Numbered from the stretch's first letter, positions 11,279 to 24,576 are shown. The stretch is DNA of 64,000 nt from Hypholoma sublateritium FD-334 SS-4 (GCA_000827495.1 KN817598.1:62001-126000); one strand, 5' to 3'. The notes: generated by a model from the letters alone, not told the origin. Made by a program: numbers and translations.

Positions 11279-11634
11279 GCGCGTCTGGTCTTTGGCGTCT
11301 TGCGGAGGTAGCTCGTTGCGTAGCTATTGCATGTATCTCTGCCGCAGCGGGGGCGTTGTGCTTGATCAACATAGATTTTTGGTCTGTCTGTCAGATTTTC
11401 TAAGACCGGCACAAAATCTGTTGATCTGCGGCAGAAAATATTCTTCGTGTTTTTGATTTACACAGCATATGTACCCTAACTAAAAGACATGCTATGTATA
11501 CGAAAGAACCATGGAATGTAGTAAAAGCATACGAAAGCATGAAAGCATGATGAAAGCATGAAAACGCGAAAGCTGAAGAAAACGAAAGAAAGCAAACGAC
11601 AGCATGCAAAAGTCTGGTTCGATAAATTACCCGC
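11279..11634. other. Convergent 3' flanks
   Basis: Short AT-rich gap between two converging genes, with a purine-rich GAAAGCATGAAAGCATGATG tract near 11530-11560. It holds 3' UTRs only as far as I can see. Confidence 0.6.
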
Positions 11635-14600
11635 CTACTTCGTCGCCACAATCCGCCGCGTGTTCACCACAATGAGCCACGCGCACGCAACACACAGGCC
11701 CACCGCAAACAGGAGCACCGCATAGCACAGCGCATACCGGCAGCGCTGGATCCAGGGATCGAACATCCGCCGCCCGCTCTCCGGCCGCCCGCGCACCTCC
11801 ACCAGCCGCACGCCGTACAGCGCGTCCAGCGCGCGGTTCGGCGCGCCCAGCACGCGCCACACCGCGCTCTCGCGCGCGGGGCGCGACGCGGGCGGCGGGC
11901 GGGGCACGAACGGGTACCCGAACGAGATCCCGCGCAGCGAGCGCTTCGGGTCGTTCAGCCGCATGCGCCCGTCGTCCGTGCGCTGCTTCTCCGCGACCCA
12001 GCGCGGGAGCGCGGGGTACACCTGCCCCGCGCGCGCCGCCGCGTCTGCACTGCGCCGCTTCCCGCGCCGGCGCTGGGCCTGCGCCACCGCGGCGCCGCCC
12101 GGCGTGGGGATGGCGACGCCGCTGTCGACGCCGGCGCTCCCGCCCGACCCCGCGCTGTCCTGGCTCCCGCGCGCGACCTGCTTCTCCTTGCGCGAGCGCC
12201 GCCGTGCGCTCGTACAGCAGCGCAGCGCCCTCCGTGCGGCGCGCGCGAGGCCGCCGGCGGGGCGCCAGAGGTACCACGCGGCCGCAGACGCGCGCGGCGG
12301 GCGCTCGCCTGCGTGCGTGAGGCCCCAGCCGCCGACGAGCCATAGGACAGGACACACGAAGCCGAGCCAGAACGCCCAGAACGCAGGCGTGCGCGCGAGC
12401 GCGGCGCCGCGGTCCGGCGTGGGCGTGCGGAACGGCCAGCGCGCGGTCGCTGAGAGCGCCGGTGCACCGGGGCCCGCGGCGGTGGGCGAGGTGGGCGATG
12501 CGGTGAGTGCGGCGGCGGCGTCCCAGCGGCGCAGTATGAACGAGTCGCCGGTGCGCGAGCCGACGGCGCTCGCGGCCTCGGGCACCACGCCAGGATTAGA
12601 TGTGACCGAGGTGGGGCGCGGCGACGGGGTGCCTGCGCCGCGCGCTGAGGGTGGCGTCGGCGTGCGCCAGCTGCCTCCGTCGCGCGGTGCGAATGTCGCT
12701 AGCTCTACGCCCTGCTCCGCGTCGTGCGGGCCAGCGTCGCTCGTGCCCGCGGTGACGAAGCTCTCCGCGTGCAGCGATTCGTGGTCGTAATCCTCATCGT
12801 CGCCGTCCGCCTCTTCGATGTCGATGTCGTACTCCTCGCCCTCCTCGTCTTCTTCCTCGTCTTCTTCATCATATTCATCCTCCTCTTCTTCATTGAGTTT
12901 GTGGTGCCCTTCGTCGCTGTGGATGACCGGCATGCGGTCGACGCCCGCAATGCCTTTACGCAGCACGCTTCCCACCTTCGAGCCCCGATCTCCATCCAAC
13001 CCAATGCGCGAGAACCGTAGATCAAGCGGCTCGATATTCGGCAGCGCAGGAATCTTGGGCATCTCACTGTCGGCTTCTGGCGCTGGCGCGATCGTCATCG
13101 CCGGCGGGGGCGGCTGTACAGGGCCGGCCGCACCACCAAGCTTGCTGGGCGACGTGGGCGTCTGCCCCCCGGATCCGTGCAGCGTCGACGTCGGCGTGTA
13201 CATCGTGCCCGTTGTGGTGCCCGTTGTGTCTGCCGATGTCGGCGTGAGGACCGTCGCCTCCTTGGCGAGCATTGGATTGGCGGCGCGCAGAACGGAGGTG
13301 AGCAAATGTGCCATCGCGTGCGGCCGCGCCTGCTGAGTGGGCGTCGTTGCCTGCGTGGGAGTCGGCGCCGGCGCGCACTGCGACTGCGTGTCCGACTTGG
13401 ACGAGGATTGCGAGACCGTGCGGTTCAAGTGCCGCGTCAAGAACGGCGAGGAATAAACAGGAGAGGGCCCTAGACGCACAAAATATCAGAAAAAATACAT
13501 GCACGGACTGCGCAGCCAACATACGCATAACATCCGACGGGCTCCCCGTCACCGACGCCGACGCCGCCCTGCTCAGTCCGCCCATCCCGCTTGCCGTGCC
13601 CACCGACCCGCCGGAACCCGATCGGCCCGATCCCGAGCGCGTCTTTGTCGACCCCATCTCCCCACTAGCACTGCCCGACTTCCCTGAGTCATTGCGCAAC
13701 AGCGCGGCCCCCGCGCCCGTGAGCGACGACGCAGTGCTCCCCGCGAAGCGCAGCGACGCAGCGCGCACGGGCGACTCCGCCGCCGGCGAGACGTAGTCCT
13801 GCTCCGCGATCGGCGAGAGCTGCTTCGCGAGCGGGTAGCTGTACGCGTGCGCGTACACGTCCGTCTCCGCGTCCGCGGGTGGCGCGTCGAGCGCCCCGGG
13901 CATAGCGCGCTGCTCCGCGCGCGCGTGCGGCAGTGCGGGCATGCTCTGCGTGCCCTGCAGCTGCAGGCGCAGGCCCCAACGGCCCTTCGGCATCGACGCG
14001 GGCCGTGGGGGGATCGCCGCGGGCAGGGCGCTCGTGCTGCCTGCGCGCGGTGGCAGCGGGGACGCGTCGGCGGGGTCTGCGTCGAAGGGCGACATGTAGA
14101 ATTCGCCCTCGTCCTCGTCGAACGGCATCTCTGGGCGCGACGGGCGCGGCGGGAGCGCGGCGATGCTGCTCGCGATGCTCGCGGGTGCGGTCACGTACCC
14201 CGCGTGCGCGTACGACGCGATCGAGAGCGCCTCGGTCGAGGTATTGGCGTATGTGCTGTATGTAGGGGGCGCCTGCAGTCCCGCAAGCAGTCAGTCAGCA
14301 TCTCCACGCGCAAACGCAAAAGACGCACGATATCCTCCTCCTCGCTCGACTCATGCGCGAACGCCCCGCTGTCCAGCCGGACGACCTGCGGCGGGGCGTA
14401 ACTCGCTGGTGGCGCGCCCGGCGTCGGCGCAGAGGGTGCAGCGCCCAACCGGCGCGGCTTCTCGGGCTCGTACCACTGCGCAGGCCTACTCGCCGCCCCC
14501 TGTGGCTGCACCGCGCGTGCAGGGCGCGCACCTACTGTATGCGCACTGCCACCGTTCGCAGAAGGCGCCGCGCTGTGCTCATCAACGCCCGTCAGTGAGT

Positions 14601-14817
14601 TCGGCGTCGTGCGCGGGATGGGGTTGCTGATCGTCATGGCCTGCGGCGGCGCGGGCGTGATCGTCGCGCTGCTGGCCGCCCGGGGCCGCCGCGCCGCGGA
14701 CTCGGTGACGGGCCACGGGAGGCTGAGGCTCCTATTGAGCGAGGAAGTGTCGTCGCCGGCGTCGTCCGCGGGCGGCTCGCCGCCCATCAGGCGGAGGCGC
14801 GATAGGAAGGCAAACAT
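11635..14817 (-). CDS. Large low-complexity protein with two C-terminal membrane segments
   Basis: Not recognised as a family of known function. Three exons were read: 14817-14308, 14272-13525 and 13469-11635. They are in phase and give 1030 aa. The first intron is only 35 nt (GTGGAG to TGCAG, with a GCTGACTGAC branch-like sequence inside), so that junction is the weakest point; the second is an ordinary 55-nt intron. The first 750 residues are Ser/Pro/Ala/Thr-rich and probably disordered, with a strongly acidic Glu/Asp stretch around 590-640. Two hydrophobic helices follow: about 780-800 (FWAFWLGFVCPVLWLVGGW) and about 996-1018 (YALCYAVLLFAVGLCVACAW). A basic, poorly conserved loop lies between them and the end is short and basic. 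An integral membrane protein with a long cytosolic or lumenal tail is inferred. Confidence 0.75.
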
Positions 14818-17060
14818 TCTGCAAAAAGTGCCAAAGCGTCAGCATATCCACCCCGATGAGCATCCCACGCCCGGCCGTCTCACCAAGTGTAAGAGGGAAA
14901 CACTCCAGAGATACGAGTACGATGTGCTGTGCAGAGGTAGGCTGCTGTCCTGCGGAGCAGCGGTATGGGAGGGGGAGTAGAGTTGGCTGGACGAGCAGAT
15001 GCGCGGGGTGCAGCTTGAGTTTGGTGCTTGCGGCTCAGATCCGGCGGCGGAGGGCGACTGCGCGGGCTACGACCACTTACCTGACGCTCGCTTACCACGA
15101 TCTGTCCTCCTTGCTCGCTCGTGGTGTGTTCTCGCCGCGGGATCCCTTCAAACGCGAGCGCAGCGAAAAGTGCGAAACGCCGCCGCCCGCGCGCGGGCTG
15201 GTTATATAGCTGCAGCCTGCAGCGCGTCCGTCGCACGGCGCCTGCCCGGGCACAAATATCATCCTCGCCAGCAGCACCCGCCGACGAGCCAATCACGGTG
15301 CGGTGGCCGACGTGCTGGCCGATATCCTGCTTCGCAATCAACGAAGCTTCAAGCAGGCAAACGGCAGGTCCTGTCAGTGGGGTGTAATCATGATCAGCGA
15401 GTGGAGGTCGCCTGGAAATGAAACGCCAAAACGGGTCGTGCAGCTATCGCCTCGTGCACCTCGATAGGCGTTCCGGGCTGGAAGTGGTCGTATGGTCCCG
15501 GAGAGGTGGTCCAATGGGCACACAAGGCTGGCTGCGCTGTCTCCGGATGTAAATAGAGTCTCCGTCTCCACTTCGTCCGGGACCGTCTCGGAAGGAACCA
15601 GCAGAAGGAAAGCTAGAAGCCACCACGGCGTTTAACGACAAGAAATCCCCAGCAGCGAAATAACCTAGCGCTCTGAAAGATATCTGTATAAGCCTGGCAT
15701 AAGCATTGCATGTCGTCGTTTACGTGAGAAAGATAATGCGAGGGGCACGTACTGGAAAGGAATGAAGACGCACGAAAGCACCGTGCCACAAAATTATAAC
15801 ACGCGCCGGTACACACCCCACCCACCCCACTCCGAGGCGGCCACGTTCGGCGGAAATAAATTTAGCACTCGGTTTTCCCTAGTCAATACTATTGCAGTGC
15901 ACATGCTTGCGCATGTCTTCCCAGAAACGTGAATCCAGGCATGTCGACGAAGGAGGCTTGAAAAATGAATCCGAAAATAAAGAGAGTCTAGTCTTGCAGA
16001 GTGTTTGCAGAGGATCATATTTCGCTCAGCCATCACAACATATCACTGCGAAAACGAGGAATTTGTGACTGGATAGCTAGACATTGACGCAGTAGCGCAA
16101 AATTCTCCCGACACATTGAATTGTATCTTTAGTACTGCCAGCAGCATAGCTGACCCCAATTTATAAGTTATTGCATCCTAACCGCAATAGAAGAACGCAC
16201 CTCGGCAGAAGCGCGATCGTCGATATAGATAGTGGATCGAAGTCGACATCCATGTCCTTTCAGATGAATCACTCATTAGAGAGCGAACGATCGCGGGCGA
16301 TCCAGGAAGATAAGTGTACTTCGAAAAGATGTGCTTCGGTCTATGACGCGCAATAGCGAGTCGGAGCAGAGGTCATGTATCTTGAGCAGCAAGGCTGTGA
16401 AGATACAGGCGGACCATATTTAAACGAAGGACTGTTTGGCGAAGCGCTTGAGCGCGAGCGCTGTGGGGAACGTTTGACGGCCAGAATGATGATCAGCATG
16501 GCGGGTGCTGGACACACGTGCGAAAGAAGTTGGGGACTGGCGGCTCGAATGAATGTCATGCAAGCGTAGAAAATTGCACATGAGATATTATAAAAGTGTA
16601 CACCTAAGAAATACAAAGGGTGAGATGAGCGGCGAATGAAGAGAGAATCGACGGACTGCGTGGATGTGACTGCTGTGTCTATTTCTGCCTCCGATTCGTA
16701 TGCGTCGATTTGTTTTCTGTGCAGATCAGGTGCTGCACTGTGAAGGGAGAAATGGATACAAGGAAGGAGCAGGAACCGACGCGGTTGGATTAAAATAGAA
16801 AACAAGAGTAGATTGGATTGGGGGAGGACGTCAGATACAATAGACAACACAAACAGCAGGAGGAGCAGGTATATAGATATATGTCAAATTCCCATAGACG
16901 AAAGAAACTGTGCAAGATAAGGAGAGTAGTCGGGACAGAGCTGTGTATGTAGCAAGAAAGATGGTAATAAAAAATATGGTGATAGAGATATATAAACAGC
17001 GTTCTCGCAATCGCGAGTCGTCCTGGAGTCATCGTGGGCAGTGGCGTGATCATGAAAGGA
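14818..17060. other. Intergenic, no gene seen
   Basis: The left end is the GC-rich promoter side of the membrane-protein gene, to about 15300. The rest is AT-rich. A 169-codon minus-strand frame at 16341-16850 begins with GTG, has no recognisable domain and lies just downstream of the acidic-protein gene on the same strand, so it is read as 3' flank. Confidence 0.5.
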
Positions 17061-17779
17061 TTAGGCTTGTGCTTCCAGATCCGGGGCAGCATGAGCAACA
17101 CTGGCTGACTGCACGGTAGAAACAGGTTCCTGTGATTCGACAATTTGCGTCGGCTCTGGCGCAGTATCGTCAGCGGACGACGATGCGACATCCGAAGCAT
17201 CATCTACGGCGTCGGTGGTGGTATCTTCCGCAACACCATCGGCTGCGGGTTCATCTTCGGCCGCAGCCTCAGCCGCAGGAGAGGAAGGAGCATCCGCAGC
17301 TGAGTCCTCGAGCTCGTCGGCGGTTTCGTCGGGGAGGGGCACGCTCTCAGGGGCCGGACCATCCGCAGGCGCGCCTTTCTCTTCATTTCCATCCAGGTGG
17401 ACATGGTCGACGCCCCGGGTGACGTCCTTGACTTCTGCGGTGTCTACCTGGGGAACTGGCACCAGTGCGGCGCCCTCCGCGTCGACGACCGACGGCGTCG
17501 AGCTTTCCCCGCGCGCCTTCTTCTTGTTCGCCTGATCCTCGTCATCCACGACGTCGTTCGCCGACGTGCTCAGGCGGCGCTTTCTCTTCGTGTTTGGGGC
17601 ATTGGACGTAGCTAGCGGTGTTCCAGATCAGATCAAAGGCTTAAACGCGAGCAGGAGGCACCAAGGGCTGCGCGTCGCTGGGCACATGTGCGAAGGCGAA
17701 AAGACTCACGATCCTCTTCCCATGGACGGTCTGCGCGTGGAATTACGCCGTAGGAGATGCGCCTGATAAGATTGAACAT
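17061..17779 (-). CDS. Small acidic protein with conserved N-terminus, unknown function
   Basis: Two exons, 17779-17710 and 17611-17061, joined by a 98-nt GT-AG intron in phase 1, give 206 aa. The first exon reads MFNLIRRISYGVIPRADRP; from memory a very similar start followed by a lysine/arginine cluster recurs in hypothetical proteins of other basidiomycetes, which supports the gene. Two basic clusters (KRKRR near residue 34 and NKKKAR near 56) could be nuclear localisation signals. The rest is an Asp/Glu/Ala/Ser-rich, low-complexity acidic tail ending in LEAQA. No enzyme motif or membrane segment is visible. A nuclear role is only a guess. Confidence 0.7.
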
Positions 17780-19186
17780 TTTGCTGTGGATGAGTGGGCG
17801 TAGACTGTGGGGGATTAAGAATTCGATCACCTCGCTGGCGACGCGACCGTGATCCGACCCTATTTGTCCTTATTTAGCCGCTGCCCTCTTTGGAATTTTT
17901 ACTTGTCTAAATTTAGATAGCCTCAGTTATTTCAACGAAGTATAACGCTATGTCAACGCTATGTAGTCTGGCGAACCTCACAGCATGTTAGAAGTTTGCC
18001 GTCTTCAATCTATACCTATACCCACATCAAATGTAGACGCTTTTCCGAAGTACCGATCACCAAACCTTCGAGTTGCGGTAACACACATCAATTATTGGAA
18101 GCAAAGCAGCTTCACAAAGCAACGAACTACAGCCATAATATCCAATCCATATTATGGGCTCCTGAAAAACTGCGTCTCATAATGAACTAAAGTCTGACTG
18201 GATTGGATTCCGGATCTTATTCAGTATTTTGTTTACCCTAAATTTACCAGGAAATGATTCGCCTTGAACAAGTAACACAAAATCAGGTTCAGTCGTCTCA
18301 CAGGTGCTGGGCCATTTATTTGTCTGCATTAATCATTAAAATCTACACTGGGAAGGGGAATTTTTGGCGTGACGAGCAGTCAAATCTTCTAAGGTGTACA
18401 TCATATTTTTTTGCAATATTCATATCCCTTCCGCTGCTGCCACCGAAAAAAGATGATGCAAGGCTCCGCGTGTCAGTAATCGCATCCACCGCCGTCTCAA
18501 CATCGTTATCACGAGTGTTTGAAGGCAGGGCAGAAGAGTACAGACTCCAAAATGCATTACGAGTGCCCATTCTGCCCTCGACCGAACAACATATATCTCT
18601 TGGCCTGAACACTCAAGCATTCAAGCCATAGACATGTTTAAAATGAAGAGAGGGATCATGGTTTTGGGCCGTTGTTAGATTTTTCTCGTATTATTTTAAT
18701 TACTGGTAAAAGTTGGGTAAAAATCAACTATCTGAGCACTAGAATCAAATTGGATTTTTTTCAAGTCCTCGAGCGCTCGAAAAATTACGACACGTCAGGC
18801 AGCTGTGTACATGCGCTGACAATCATCACGCCAAGTCGACAAACCCAGGACGACTTCCGCTTTGATTTTGTTAAAAATCTCTTTAAATAAATCTTGACAC
18901 AACTTTAATTCAAGATAATCATAGGGTTTGGGTTAGAAAACATTGATGAATGCCAGGGCCATTCACAGCTCGATTTCCTCTTTTTTTCTCGAACAGCGCA
19001 GGTGAAGATCGAGTGGTATCTTCCAAAAAGGGGTGATCTCAGCCTGGGGTAATTTTTCTGATCAAACGCAGTAATAGTATGCCACGTTTGGGCGCGCACA
19101 GCCACACCCGTCGCTGTTTCGTGCTTCGCCAGCGTTCTTCCGTCTCCGTTTGTCCCTTCTCCTTCTCTCCGCCTGCGACGCCTGCG
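17780..19186. other. Intergenic, AT-rich, no gene seen
   Basis: Carries the divergent promoters of the acidic protein and the glycosyltransferase. The 125-codon frame at 18254-18631 has no domain resemblance. Confidence 0.55.
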
Positions 19187-21656
19187 ATGAACAGTGACCT
19201 GCCCAGTCATTCTTCAGCCGTCGAGGAAAAACTTGAGCGCCAGCACAGATCTCACGCCTCAAATGCCTGGACGAGGCCTGTCTCATTAGCGATTCCTGGT
19301 GTTAGGACACGACGGCTGCGTATCCTCGTCCCGAATGCTGGTCCATTTCGTGGCGGCGGCGGGCGCATGCGTAAAAAGCGCGGCCCCATGCTAGTCGCGC
19401 TAGCGTGTCTTGCCGTGTTCTTGACCGTCATCCTCGTCACCAAGTCCTTCGGCCGCTCGGACTGGAGCGACCAGTGGCAGGGCAACACGAATCCAGAACC
19501 ACCAACGCTGGTCTTTATGCGGAGGGAGCTGCAGAAGATATGGAAGTGGGAGATTGCCAGCGGCCACTACCCCAGTCGCGCCCCAAGTGCGTTCAGCAAA
19601 GTTTACTATGAACCCTATGAACGCTACTCACTCTTCTGCAGTACCTGTCGACATTGGTTTCACGACTCAGCTAATCAACCCAGCAACTCCACCACAGCCA
19701 CCAGTGAACAAGCCCAGTCGATATCGTGCGCCAGGCGTTCAATACGTCACCGACGCCCGCGGTGCTGGTCCGAAACGAACTTACCTTGACATCCAAAGCA
19801 AACCTCCAAATGTTGCATATCCACCTCGGCCAGTCCCAGGAAGTGTGGCAGACTTGGACCACATCATGAAGTATTGCAATTTCGGAACGGGCAAGGTGGG
19901 TTGTACCGCCCCTCCTGAAGAGCGCTTTCTGACCGAGACGATAGTACGTACGCGACTGCTTAGAGATGCTTCGCATGGGAGGTGGACTGGACAACGGCGA
20001 ACGTATTCGACGCGATTCAAAGACGACGGACTGGAGATACATCTACGTGGAACAGGCCAACTCAACTACCACCTCAGAATTTGACAACGTCGCCGAAACG
20101 GAGCAAGTGCCCATGTACCGCAAACCTCCCAGCCGGAAAACAGAAGACCCGAACGATGGCCTGCTGAAGAAGAAAGGTGTCGAATGGGAGGCTTCAATCA
20201 AGCTCCCTGAGCCCCTCGTGCACAGACCATCTCAGTCCCTCGCTAGCCCATGCGACCCTGAAAATCCGCGCGTTTTCCATATGTTCTGGACGGGACCGTT
20301 CACCGACAAACCATATCTTGCGGTAATGTCCTTCTTGTTCTCACAAAACACTGGTATCCACCTCAAGGAATGGCCGACGGACTCGCACGTCTGCCGTCCG
20401 CAGTTCTGGATGTGGATTAACCCCGGGCCGGCTGCCTCCGTCCCCAATCCGACCGCTGTGCGCGATATGTTCGACCAGCTCAAATTGAGCCCATGGGCTT
20501 CGCCGTTCTTGCATCCCCGCTTCAAGGACGTCGTTCATTTCAAGTTATGGAATACAACAGAACAACTCGACGGAATCCCGGAGATCAAGGATGAATGGCG
20601 AGAGCTACAGGAAAGCCTGTTTAACTCGGGAGGACACATTATTCCTGTCAAGAAGGCTGCCCCGTCGTCCTCAGCCAGCGAAAATACGACTGCAACGGTA
20701 GAGGAGGACGACATGCTCAACAGGACTGGTTCTAAGTCTTCGGCGTCCTATGACCGCCTGTCTGTCATCCTGTCGGATATGGCGCGTTTCGTGCTGTGCC
20801 ACCGCTTCGGCGGCATTTACCTCGATGCGGACACCATCCTACTGCGCGATTGGGAAGAGCTATGGGGCTGGAAGGGCGCCTTCGCGTACCGCTGGTCGCG
20901 GCTGGAGAATTACAACACTGCAGTACTGCGTATGAACAAGGGATCGGCGCTCGGGAGCTTCCTTTTCCGCACGGCGCTCAAGAACGGTCTCGACTTCCAT
21001 CCCATGACGGTGTCGCGATATACCAAGGATGCGTACCTCGAGGGACTGTTACTGCGCCTGCCCGACGCGCTCTTCGACGCCGCGTGGCTCAACACGGAAA
21101 ACTACCAGCGCGACCGGCCGCCGCAGCCCTACTTCACTGAGTCTGTATTTTTTTTCCTTAGGAGACGCACCTATTCCTGACTGCTGCTCCACAGATTCGG
21201 TGATTTCTTTGAGACGCCGTCTTCCAGCGGCGCGGCGCCCCACGCACTCGGAATTAGGGGCTTCTTCCGTGGGTCGTATTCATACCATTTCCACAACTTC
21301 TGGTAAGCACAACACCCCCTCTACTTTGACATTGCACATACTGACTTTGTGCCAGGTGGAAACCGTTCGATCCAGCTCGCAACTTCCCTGACCTCGGCCC
21401 TAAATTCAAGGCAGGCGAGGAAGTAGCGCGTGCTACCCTGCGGCGCGAGAAGGCTTTGTCAATCGCTGCGATGAAGCAGACCGCCACAAGCCCATCGGCA
21501 CCCGCCCCGGTGGTGCTCGATGAGGAAATCGACGAGGAGGAGCCCGACAAGGTCGACCTTGACTGGTCGGCGGTGATCAAAAGGACGTTCGAGGCGTTCA
21601 TCCGCGGGGAACGGCCAAACATGTACGGCGAGTGGATCGAGTGGCGCACGACGTAG
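19187..21656 (+). CDS. Type II membrane glycosyltransferase, family 32-like (DXD sugar-binding domain)
   Basis: Predicted Golgi glycosyltransferase using a nucleotide sugar; the acceptor is unknown. Exons 19187-19586, 19642-19895, 19945-21140, 21195-21302 and 21356-21656 are in phase and give 752 aa. Residues 68-88 form a single signal anchor (MLVALACLAVFLTVILV) after a basic patch RMRKKRG, fitting type II topology. The catalytic region begins near PRVFHMFWTGPFTDKPYLA and contains GGIYLDADTILLRDWEELW at about residue 510, where the DAD triad matches the DXD metal and sugar-nucleotide site of the Gly_transf_sug family (PF04488). An in-frame ATG at 19079 would add 36 residues; I preferred the shorter form. 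The donor of the third intron (GTCTGT) is non-canonical after the GT. Confidence 0.85.
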
Positions 21657-22823
21657 ATCCGTATGCGTATATATCTAGTTCGGGGCGGGGAGGAGTTTAT
21701 GCTGCTGGTGTGTTGTGCTTGGGCGTGGCGGGAGGCGGGACGTTTATTCCCCGTTATATTAATAGGTTTTTGATTTGGTTTTGCGCGCTGTGTTTTCTTT
21801 TAGATACCTCTTTCTCGTGCCCTTTAGGGCCCATGCGCGCGGGGCCTGTTCGTACTTACTCACATACATACTACTTATGGCATAATTATGACATACTGAA
21901 ATCGGCTGGACGGGGTCGTCTGGAATAGAGTATGGAGATTGACCGCGTATATGTAGCATATCTAAGCACTGACGTAGTAGTCTACACTGCTTGTTTATTT
22001 TGCCTATCTTGACATCCATCCCCACTCCCCTCGGTGTTACACTGGTGATAAAGTCGTCATTCTCTGGATATACAATGAATGGTACGTAGATGCGTGGTAC
22101 TTAGATGCGTGATATATTGGTCCATGTGGTCCTCGTCAATGCGTGAAAAAAATCACATTCAAGCTTCAATGTACAATTATCTGTGCTGCTTAAGATCCAC
22201 AACAAATAATCATGGTTATAAGATGAAATTAAATCACGTCGTTCATAGAATAAAAGTAAAAGCGCCAGGATCCTCAGGTACAGTGACTACGTCAGGACTA
22301 TTTGACTCAAATTTGACTTTACAAAAGGATTTTGTAGTTCAAAATAGAATTAGCCTTTGGTATTTATTGTCCCCGGCTCAAGTTCCGAAGGGAAAATCCA
22401 ACAAATATAGTGTAATCGGCGAGATCGAATCGAATAACACCCTAAACAGACAATCCCAAAGGGAATCGATAGGGGGACGTAAATCAATTGGCGGTGCTAT
22501 GATAAGACGAAATTTTCGAGTTGTCAACTATCTGGGATTCTCGTCAAAATTTGTAGGATAGTGGCTCCTATGTGGCTCAAGGATTCCACCTCATGGGATT
22601 GAATGTGGGCTGAGAGTTGTGACGAATGCAAACAATCGCTCGAGGTAAAAAGGACACTGGCTGGCTTGGACTATTCATTGTTCACGATCGTGATCAAACC
22701 ACCCAAAAGCACAGAGAATTCAGTGCAAGGCTGCGGAAAGCTTGCGTTCCTTGGCCAACCAAATCGTGAAGTGGATCCCTTCTATAAATCTGTTCCAAGG
22801 TGATGATACAAAGGGTACTTAAT
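21657..22823. other. Convergent intergenic, AT-rich, no gene seen
   Basis: Lies between the 3' ends of the glycosyltransferase and seryl-tRNA synthetase genes. The 160-codon frame at 22079-22561 has composition and codon use unlike neighbouring genes and no domain resemblance. Confidence 0.55.
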
Positions 22824-24576
22824 TTAGACTTGCTTCTTCTGCAAACTCTTGGGAAGTTCCTTGACGAATGGTAGGAAATCACGACCTTGCATGTACGGCC
22901 TGAGAACCTCAGGAATGACGAGTCCCTAAATGACGCACGTAGATGATCAGCAATCGGCCGGCGGGATCAAATTAAACGACGATCATACCTCTGGAGTTTG
23001 GTAGTTCTCGACAAGGCAGCAGAGCGCACGTTCCGTGGCGCAAAGAGTTCCATTCAACATGTGAACATACAGTTTTCTCGTCTGTTCTTTTGTCTTCAGA
23101 CCGCATCGTACCTCAAGTCTTCGGCTCTCTGTAAGCGGAAGAGAATTTAGCGATGAAAATAAAGAGCCGGCAGGCGAGCACGTACGGTAGTCTGTGCAAT
23201 TCGAGCACGAGACCAGTTCCTTGTACGCCCGCTGGAAGGGGAAATACGCCTCCAAATCGTACTTTTGCGCCGCCGCGAGGTTGAGCGCGCCCGAGACAAT
23301 ACCAACAACATTGTATCGCAGCCCAAGGCTCTGGTAGAAAGCCTCGCTGTTCGCGATCATCGTATCGAACATCTCCCAGCTCTTCTCCGGGTCGGTAATC
23401 ACGAACTGCTCGACCTTCTCGAACTGATGCACGCGGAAGATGCCCCACATGTCGCGCCCAGCCGAACCGGCCTCCTTGCGGAAGCACGTCGAGTATCCGG
23501 CGTACTTCACAGGGAGCTGAGTGTCCGGGCTCTCGAACCACTCGTCCGAGTGGAAGGCGGAGATGGGCTGCTCCGACGTTGCGATCAAGTACTTTTCGTC
23601 GTCCGAGCCGATCACCTACGTGTCCACGCTGCATCAGCCAATCGCGCGTGGACCGCGTGGGTGCGCACACACCTTATACAGCTCCTCGTCGAACTGGTCC
23701 AGCTGCGCAGTCTTCGCCATCTGGTCCTTGTTCATGAAGAACGGGGGTTGGATCTTTTTGTACCCGCGGCTGCGGAGAAAATCCAGGCCATACGAGATAA
23801 GAGCCTGGTTGAGGTCGACGCCGTCGCCGGTCAAGTAGTACCCGCGATGGCCTGCGATTTTGGCACCCCGGTCGAGGTCCATGGCATCGAGGCGCAGGAG
23901 GACTTCGTGATGTGGCAGGATGCCTTCCCGTGGTGCAGGTTCCGCGAGCTCGCCCTTGGGATCCCATGTTCTGATTATAGTGTTATCGTCCTATTCAGCT
24001 TCAGTACATTGCACTTGGGAATGAGATGTCGTGGTGCATACCTCTGTCAGGCTGACAGGTGCACCTTTGCCCACGATGTTCCCGACTGTGCTCGCTTTTC
24101 GTCGCATCAGTATCTCGAACTCCTTCGACTCTTTCTTCTTGGCCTCCACTTGCGCGTCGATCTCCTTCTTAGCGGCAACTAGATCATCGGCTGGTTCTTT
24201 GGCCTGAAATTTCCAGTAAGAAACTTGGCTTTGAAATACCCAGAAAGTAATAATCACCTTCTTCTTAGCAGAGATTTCTTTTTGTACTTCATTCACTTTT
24301 TTCCGGAGTGCATTTGCATCGTAATCCACTGCACAAGTCACGATATAATCAGCCTCCATTCGGCAATACAAATAGTCATTTATCAAGGTGAAAAATGAGA
24401 TGCGAATATAGCAAGGTGGAGATCAGAAAACACAACGCACTTTTCACCCAATCGGTGTACATCTGGATAATCTCGTCGACGAGCTCGACGGAGTGTCCAC
24501 GTTTCCGTTGCGATTCGCGGATCTCCTCCGCATTTCCACCCTTGTTGTCTATAAAGCTGAGGATATCGAGGGTCAT
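22824..24576 (-). CDS. SES1: Cytosolic seryl-tRNA synthetase
   Basis: Class II aminoacyl-tRNA synthetase that charges tRNA-Ser in the cytosol. Seven exons were read: 24576-24441, 24328-24258, 24203-24042, 23990-23673, 23615-23186, 23128-22989 and 22925-22824. They are in phase and give 452 aa, the normal size. The N-terminus [20 protein letters not shown] and the following Lys/Glu-rich helices form the tRNA-binding coiled coil. Class II motif 1 lies near [16 protein letters not shown]. Motif 2 is [14 protein letters not shown] with [14 protein letters not shown], and motif 3 is [20 protein letters not shown]. There is no mitochondrial presequence, so this is the cytosolic enzyme. Confidence 0.96.

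Noticed and set aside
16341..16850. 169-codon minus-strand frame
   Set aside because: Its first codon is GTG, no splice structure or domain is seen, and it sits directly 3' of the acidic-protein gene.
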